From Bacillota bacterium (GTDB lineage Bacteria; Bacillota_G; SHA-98; UBA4971), in contig JAAZEW010000008.1 of the NCBI GenBank assembly GCA_012512055.1, positions 1-5,764 on the forward strand: a DNA stretch of 5,764 nucleotides, in the 5' to 3' direction. Positions 5,518-5,764 of this stretch are shown piece after piece. The position numbers and the translations under genes were made by a program. Below the pieces are notes generated by a model. It was given only the letters and a program-made list of their open reading frames with translations, had not been told where the DNA came from and ran no database searches. Numbering within the stretch: position 1 is the stretch's first letter; each line of letters starts with the position of its first letter.

Positions 5518-5764
5518 TCAGCCGGGAAGGCACACCACACCGATAATCCCGGGCCCACCATGGATTGCCAGCGCAGCCCCGATATCGGTGACTAGTATTT
5601 CCTTACAGCCAACAAGCGGCCTGAGCCTGTCGCGCAACTTATTGGCTTCTTCCAGCACGTTCCCGTGAACTACGGCAAGCCTGGACCTGGGATTGTCCCC
5701 TGCTGCCGCCAGAGTCAGTTCGACAAGTCTATCCAAAGCGGCACGATGAGTCCTAACCCTGTCC
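5518..5764 (-). CDS. DegV-family fatty-acid-binding protein, C-terminal part (gene runs off right edge)
   Basis: The frame is open from the right edge to a TGA at 5520-5518, giving about 81 C-terminal residues of a protein that in this family is about 280 residues long. Recognisable are the VRTHRAALDRLVEL segment, corresponding to the conserved K-x-R-T-x-x-x-A helix, a central RLAVVHGN strand, and the closing TDIGAALAIHGGPGIIGVV, which matches the conserved GPG...GV end of DegV proteins. Known members (FakB) bind a fatty acid in the cytoplasm and present it to the kinase FakA for use in phospholipid synthesis. The N-terminal ligand-contact residues are outside the window, so fatty-acid specificity cannot be judged. 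The TTG at 5736 is an internal Leu codon, not a start, because in-frame coding continues beyond it. The gene converges on the PHP gene with 32 bp between stops. Confidence 0.85.
   Translation of the reverse strand, partial: DRVRTHRAALDRLVELTLAAAGDNPRSRLAVVHGNVLEEANKLRDRLRPLVGCKEILVTDIGAALAIHGGPGIIGVVCLPG

Noticed and set aside
5486..5535. Bidirectional terminator between the convergent PHP and DegV genes
   Set aside because: Only short complementary pieces (GCCTT/AAGGC) with a long loop and no T-tract could be found.

Overview
The window most resembles a chromosomal stretch from a Gram-positive, Firmicutes/Bacillota-like (probably clostridial) bacterium of roughly balanced GC content. This is inferred from three things: strong AGGAGG-type ribosome binding sites paired with TTG starts, a DegV-family protein, and a heterodimeric LmrCD/BmrCD-type ABC exporter with a Gly/Pro-rich N-terminus on one half. 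No rRNA, tRNA, CRISPR array, insertion sequence or phage gene was seen.

Layout from left to right. Positions 1-46 hold the end of the left transcription unit and perhaps the first codons of another minus-strand gene. Positions 47-3714 carry two minus-strand ABC half-transporter genes that overlap by 4 bp, transcribed from right to left (3714-1987, then 1990-47). They form a textbook asymmetric exporter: the first protein has a degenerate ATPase site (Asp for the catalytic Glu, Gln for the H-loop His) and the second has the consensus catalytic residues. Positions 3715-3875 are a short gap that contains a possible 31-codon reading frame and complementary segments that could form a leader structure ahead of the exporter. 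Positions 3876-4559 (minus) encode a helix-hairpin-helix DNA glycosylase of the endonuclease III superfamily, closest in appearance to the MagIII-like monofunctional branch. Positions 4560-4687 are a divergent intergenic region with palindromic, operator-like sequence. Positions 4688-5485 (plus) encode a PHP-domain phosphoesterase of the histidinol-phosphatase (HisK/HisJ) type. From 5518 to the right edge (minus) lies the C-terminal part of a DegV-family fatty-acid-binding protein, convergent with the PHP gene.

The two ABC genes clearly work together as one heterodimeric efflux pump. The glycosylase (base-excision repair), PHP phosphatase and DegV protein look like ordinary neighbours with no obvious shared pathway. 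I found no convincing intrinsic terminator and no strong sigma-70-type promoter. No undescribed system is evident. The most interesting points are the possible leader-peptide/RNA-switch arrangement upstream of the exporter, the glycosylase's missing lysine and wide cysteine spacing, and the palindromes in the divergent promoter region.
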